NCBI RefSeq assembly: GCF_004345825.1
Contig: NZ_SLXM01000004.1
Coordinates: 252,462 to 316,461 of the forward strand
From: Tenacibaculum skagerrakense
Lineage (GTDB): Bacteria; Bacteroidota; Bacteroidia; Flavobacteriales; Flavobacteriaceae
Direction of reading: 5' to 3'
Length of the DNA stretch: 64,000 nucleotides
The position numbers were made by a program, and so were the translations under genes. Below, piece after piece: positions 60,453 through 64,000 of the stretch (position 1 is its first letter; every line of letters starts with the position of its first letter). The notes under the pieces were generated by a model. It searched no databases, was not told the origin of the DNA, and was given only the letters and a program-made list of their open reading frames with translations.

Positions 60453-63400
60453 TTATGGTTTTATAGAGTCTAGTATTTGTTGGGGAATATCTGTCTGATC
60501 CTCTGGTGTTGGCAGCAGGTCTTTAAACATCCTAACCTTGTCAAAGAAGCCATTTTCTAGACTTTCAATATATTTTTCATCTTTATCAAATCTGCTAATT
60601 TGACTTAAAATATTTCTGTACATATACAAGTTAGTATCTAAGTCGTCAAAGATGTAATTAATATCATCATAAGTGCTAAAATGATCCAATTCTTGTTGGA
60701 ATAAGTCAATAAGTGTTTCAGCAGTTTGTCTTGCTTTTTCTTTATCCCCAATTCTGTAATATAGTTCAGGGTATCCTAATGAAATACTATAGTGACCAAA
60801 GTCTGGAATTGGCATTTTATGTAAAGAAAGATCAAGTACCTCCTTAGCAGTTGCGGTATCACCTTTTATCAAGAATTCTTCAGACAAGCGCATTAAGTTA
60901 TTTCGCATAGAAATAGCATTTCTTTTTGCTTGCTCATCTAAATATATTTCTCCGTTATTAATAGTTTTCCAATCCCATTTTTTGATATTGTTATACATCT
61001 TTTCAGGATCTATACGTCCCATATCGAACATAGATTTCTTGCCAATTGGTGCTTTTATAGGAACTAATTTGAAAGACATACCATCTAACTGTAAATAGTC
61101 TTTTAACCAAATATATTCTTCTGCAGCATTAGCACCACCAGTAAAATATATCGGACGTTTCCAGTCAAAGTTATCTAGAATATCTAGCATTAAAATTCTG
61201 TTTTTGGTGATAACATCATCAATTTCAATATCAATATAATCTACAATTTTATCAGCGTCTTTTGCAGCAACAATTCCATACTTAAGAGCATTTTCTTTAT
61301 TTACTGGAATTCTGATTTTATTGGTAGGATATATTTTTTCTTGTAGTCCATTTTCTGTTTCGTAGTAAGTTGCGTCATTGCTGCTTGCTATCCATTTCAT
61401 GAATGTGCTTAGAGAAATTACAGAGTCTTTTAACTGAGGATGTGGCATGTGATAAGCGACATCTAGCGTTCCGTATTTATATTGATGATGTTGCAATTTT
61501 GATGGAATAGGATCGGCATCGTAACTTTTTTTCTTCATTTGATCGATGTACCAATCCGTTGCAAATAAACTAGTATTTACAATTTTAATGTCTCTACGCA
61601 CACCTTCGATTTGTTGCATATACCACAAAGGGAATGTATCATTATCACCAATGGTAAATAAAATAGCATTTGGATCGCAACTTTCTAAATACGTTTGCGC
61701 ATTTAATTGTGCTAAATATCTATCAGCTCTGTCATGATCATCCCAGTTTTGGAATCCCATTAAAATTGGCACAGCAACAAGAGAAACAATAGAAATTCCT
61801 AGAGCAACTATTTTCTTGTCGAAAAATGATTTTAAACTATCATATAAAGCTAAAACTCCAAATCCTACCCAAATAGCAAATACATAAAAAGATCCAACCA
61901 CTGCATAATCACGTTCTCTAGGTTCAAAAGGTTTAGGATTGGTATAGAAAATAATTGCAAATCCAGTAAAAGCAAAGAATAATGCTAAGGTGTACCAATT
62001 TTTTTTATCTTCTTTTACATGATATAAAAGTCCAATAATACCTAAAATTAAAGGCAAAAAGAAATAGGTATTTCTTCCTTTGTTGTTTTTTATGTCATCA
62101 GGAAGCTTTTCTTGAGAGCCTAGTCTTGCTTCGTCAATGGGTTTTATACCACTTAGCCAGTTTCCGTTGTTGTCAAGATGACCTTGAATGTCGTCTTGCC
62201 TTCCAACAAAGTTCCACATAAAATAACGCCCGTACATGTAGCCAAATTGGAAGTTTATCATAAACCTAAGGTTCTCAAAAAACGTTGGACGTCTTGTGCT
62301 TCTTTGTGGAATTCCAGCAATTTGCTTGTAATATTGTTCAGATCCAGGATCTACCATTCTTGGGATAAACCCCTTATGCTTGCTAGACCATTTTGGAAGA
62401 ACGTTTTTATACTTGTTTACAATTTCGTATTTACCGTTTATTTTTTCATATTTAGGCTTATCATCTCTGTAAGCATTAACTAAATTTCCATTAGCATCTC
62501 TAGTTTTTTCATATTCTTTCTTGTATGCAAAAGAATAATATTTGTCGTAAAAAACATTTGCATCACCATATTGTTCTCTCTCATAATACGCTAAAAGTTC
62601 TCTAGCACTAGAAGGATTGTTTTCGTTGATCAAAGTATCAGCATTCGCTCTAATCGGTAACATTAGCCAAGTTGAAAAACCAATCATTATAAATAGTAAT
62701 GAAAGTACTATAGTATTAGCAAGAACTAATTTCTTTTCACGAGTATATTTCAAGCCAAAATAAAACAATGCTATGAAAACAATTCCAGCTAAAATGGTTC
62801 CAGAGTTATATGGAAGTCCAATTGAATTAATAAAGAATAATTCTGATACACTAAAGAATTTAAGTGTATAAGGAAATAAAAACTTAAAAACGAAAGCTAA
62901 CACTAAAATTGAGACCAATGTTGCTATAGCAGTTGTTTTTATGGTGATTTCTTTATAGTTTTTGAAGAAGTATATTAATACGATAGAAGGTATTACCAAT
63001 AAAGATAAAATATGTACACCGAAAGAAAGTCCGACTACAAAGCTGATTAATAATAACCATCTATGACCTCTTGGTGTGTTCATTTCACTTTCCCACTTAA
63101 GTGCTAGCCAAAATAAAATAGCCATTAAAAATGAAGACATAGCATATACTTCTCCTTCAACTGCACTAAACCAAAAGCTATCAGAAAACGTATACGCTAA
63201 TGAACCAACCAATCCACTACCTAAAACAGCTATTTTTTCACCCGTAGAAAAATTACCATTTTTTGAAGCTATTTTTTTAGCCAGATTCGTAATGGTCCAA
63301 AACATAAATAAAATAGTAAATGCACTTGCCAACCCAGACATGAAGTTTACCATCAAAGCCCAATTACTAGGGTCGTTCGTAAACATTGCAAAGAATGCTC

Positions 63401-63587
63401 CAAGCATTTGAAATAAAGGTGCTCCTGGAGGGTGTCCAACTTCTAAGTTAACTGCTGTAGAAATATATTCTCCACAATCCCAAGAACTAACAGTTGGTTC
63501 TAGTGTTAGTGTATAAGTTATCAAAGCAATACCAAATGAAACCCAACCTAAAATTATATTCCATTTGTTGTAGTTAAAGTCTTTCAT
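60453..63587 (-). CDS. DUF2723 family large membrane protein (PMT/O-mannosyltransferase-like)
   Basis: The 1044-aa protein has about a dozen transmembrane helices in the first 600 residues and the family N-terminus TYTLTLEPTVSSWDCGEY, with an acidic residue in the first periplasmic loop as in GT-C enzymes. A soluble C-terminal part with TPR-like helices follows (about 850-1030). DUF2723 proteins are thought to be lipid-linked glycosyltransferases related to protein O-mannosyltransferases, fitting the O-glycosylation common in Bacteroidota; the enzyme reaction is inferred. Confidence 0.92.
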   Translation of the reverse strand: MKDFNYNKWNIILGWVSFGIALITYTLTLEPTVSSWDCGEYISTAVNLEVGHPPGAPLFQMLGAFFAMFTNDPSNWALMVNFMSGLASAFTILFMFWTITNLAKKIASKNGNFSTGEKIAVLGSGLVGSLAYTFSDSFWFSAVEGEVYAMSSFLMAILFWLALKWESEMNTPRGHRWLLLISFVVGLSFGVHILSLLVIPSIVLIYFFKNYKEITIKTTAIATLVSILVLAFVFKFLFPYTLKFFSVSELFFINSIGLPYNSGTILAGIVFIALFYFGLKYTREKKLVLANTIVLSLLFIMIGFSTWLMLPIRANADTLINENNPSSARELLAYYEREQYGDANVFYDKYYSFAYKKEYEKTRDANGNLVNAYRDDKPKYEKINGKYEIVNKYKNVLPKWSSKHKGFIPRMVDPGSEQYYKQIAGIPQRSTRRPTFFENLRFMINFQFGYMYGRYFMWNFVGRQDDIQGHLDNNGNWLSGIKPIDEARLGSQEKLPDDIKNNKGRNTYFFLPLILGIIGLLYHVKEDKKNWYTLALFFAFTGFAIIFYTNPKPFEPRERDYAVVGSFYVFAIWVGFGVLALYDSLKSFFDKKIVALGISIVSLVAVPILMGFQNWDDHDRADRYLAQLNAQTYLESCDPNAILFTIGDNDTFPLWYMQQIEGVRRDIKIVNTSLFATDWYIDQMKKKSYDADPIPSKLQHHQYKYGTLDVAYHMPHPQLKDSVISLSTFMKWIASSNDATYYETENGLQEKIYPTNKIRIPVNKENALKYGIVAAKDADKIVDYIDIEIDDVITKNRILMLDILDNFDWKRPIYFTGGANAAEEYIWLKDYLQLDGMSFKLVPIKAPIGKKSMFDMGRIDPEKMYNNIKKWDWKTINNGEIYLDEQAKRNAISMRNNLMRLSEEFLIKGDTATAKEVLDLSLHKMPIPDFGHYSISLGYPELYYRIGDKEKARQTAETLIDLFQQELDHFSTYDDINYIFDDLDTNLYMYRNILSQISRFDKDEKYIESLENGFFDKVRMFKDLLPTPEDQTDIPQQILDSIKP

Positions 63588-63755
63588 AATAGAGTTAAAA
63601 AAATCAATGCGAATGTACTATATTTTATGTTAAAACATCAGTTCTGTTTAATAATAAAGGACTGAAACAAAAATAGTAGATTACTTAATTTCTATTGTTT
63701 AGGTCTTGGTAAAATTGTGTTAAAAGAAAAAAAATAAAAAAAAATGAAAAAAAGT

Positions 63756-63785
63756 TTGTGAGAATTAAAGTTTGTATTAAATTTG
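63756..63785 (+). promoter_or_regulatory. tRNA-Gln promoter
   Basis: TTG (63756-63758), 19 bp spacer, and TAAATTTG (63778-63785) exactly match the Bacteroidota consensus, 17 bp before the tRNA. Confidence 0.82.
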
Positions 63786-63802
63786 CATCCGCAATTACGC
63801 AT

Positions 63803-63873
63803 TGGCCCATGGTGTAATGGTAACACACCGGTTTTTGGTACCGATATTCAAGGTTCGAGTCCTTGTGGGCCAA
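63803..63873 (+). tRNA. tRNA-Gln (anticodon UUG)
   Basis: The 71-nt cloverleaf has acceptor arms TGGCCCA/TGGGCCA, D-arm GTGT-AATGGTA-ACAC, anticodon loop TTTTGGT with TTG at positions 34-36, and T-arm CAAGG-TTCGAGT-CCTTG. One C-A mismatch is present at the base of the anticodon stem. No CCA is encoded. Confidence 0.95.
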
Positions 63874-63875
63874 CA

Positions 63876-63907
63876 AAGCTTCTAACGAATAGTTAGAAGC
63901 TTTTTTT
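63876..63907 (+). terminator. Terminator of the tRNA-Gln gene
   Basis: AAGCTTCTAAC pairs with GTTAGAAGCTT and is followed by a T-run, 2 bp after the tRNA end. Confidence 0.9.
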
Positions 63908-64000
63908 ATTGGTCTCAATTTAGGGTTCAAAACCCTGCAATTTTATTGCAGCACTTTCAGTTATATGAAAAATTAATACCTTTCAGATATGGAAAGATCA

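Noticed and set aside
63685..63930. Minus-strand ORF of 81 codons
   Set aside because: It runs through the tRNA-Gln gene and its terminator and is an artefact.

Overview
This is an AT-rich chromosomal window from a member of the Bacteroidota, almost certainly family Flavobacteriaceae. The evidence is: a fused ccoN-ccoO cbb3 oxidase gene, a large secreted protein with a C-terminal type IX secretion (T9SS) sorting signal, a PorP/SprF-family protein, a murI-ompH-ompH-bamA-uppS-DUF6089-nadK-CBS cluster, and Bacteroidota-type promoters (TAnnTTTG, in places with an upstream TTG) without obvious Shine-Dalgarno sites. A marine genus of the Tenacibaculum/Polaribacter kind is my guess; nothing here fixes the genus.

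Layout. (1) 160-10340: a type I restriction-modification operon hsdM-hsdS-[RT]-hsdR followed by a HELCH metallopeptidase and an unknown ORF. A 1017-aa reverse transcriptase fused to a nitrilase-like domain, of the UG/DRT defence type, sits inside the operon between hsdS and hsdR. (2) 10341-11334: non-coding, filled with palindromic interspersed repeats, including a 175-bp unit tandemly duplicated. (3) 11335-17590: cbb3 oxidase and assembly genes ccoS-ccoNO-ccoQ-ccoP-ccoG-fixH-safE, then a universal stress protein and a CBS protein. The ccoS and usp promoters carry the same palindrome, ATGAC-N4-GTCAT, at the same distance from the -7 box, which suggests one shared CRP/FNR-type activator. (4) 19622-32311: a LytS/LytTR-type two-component pair, a secreted protein of unknown function, a 1912-aa T9SS-exported repeat protein, two tiny paralogous membrane-peptide genes, and a PorP/SprF gene. 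(5) 32308-40265 (minus): cell-envelope and cofactor housekeeping cluster. (6) 40327-48876: pdxJ, a hydrolase, TerC, a small holin-like membrane protein, trigger factor, a DEAD-box helicase, small conserved proteins and a uracil-DNA glycosylase family protein. (7) 48883-50462 (minus): a four-cysteine, double-glycine-leader peptide followed by a glycosyltransferase-like protein, possibly a glycosylated RiPP (glycocin-like) system. (8) 50892-56699: polA, a serine hydrolase, a metallophosphoesterase and a cysteine-free thioredoxin-fold protein. (9) 56760-60240 (minus): a LodA-like oxidase with its LodB-like flavoprotein partner. (10) 60453-63907: a large DUF2723 membrane protein and a tRNA-Gln(UUG).

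The most interesting candidates are the RT-nitrilase gene inside the restriction operon, the glycocin-like precursor/glycosyltransferase pair, the matched operators at ccoS and usp, and several genes for peptides under 60 residues that ordinary gene calling would miss.
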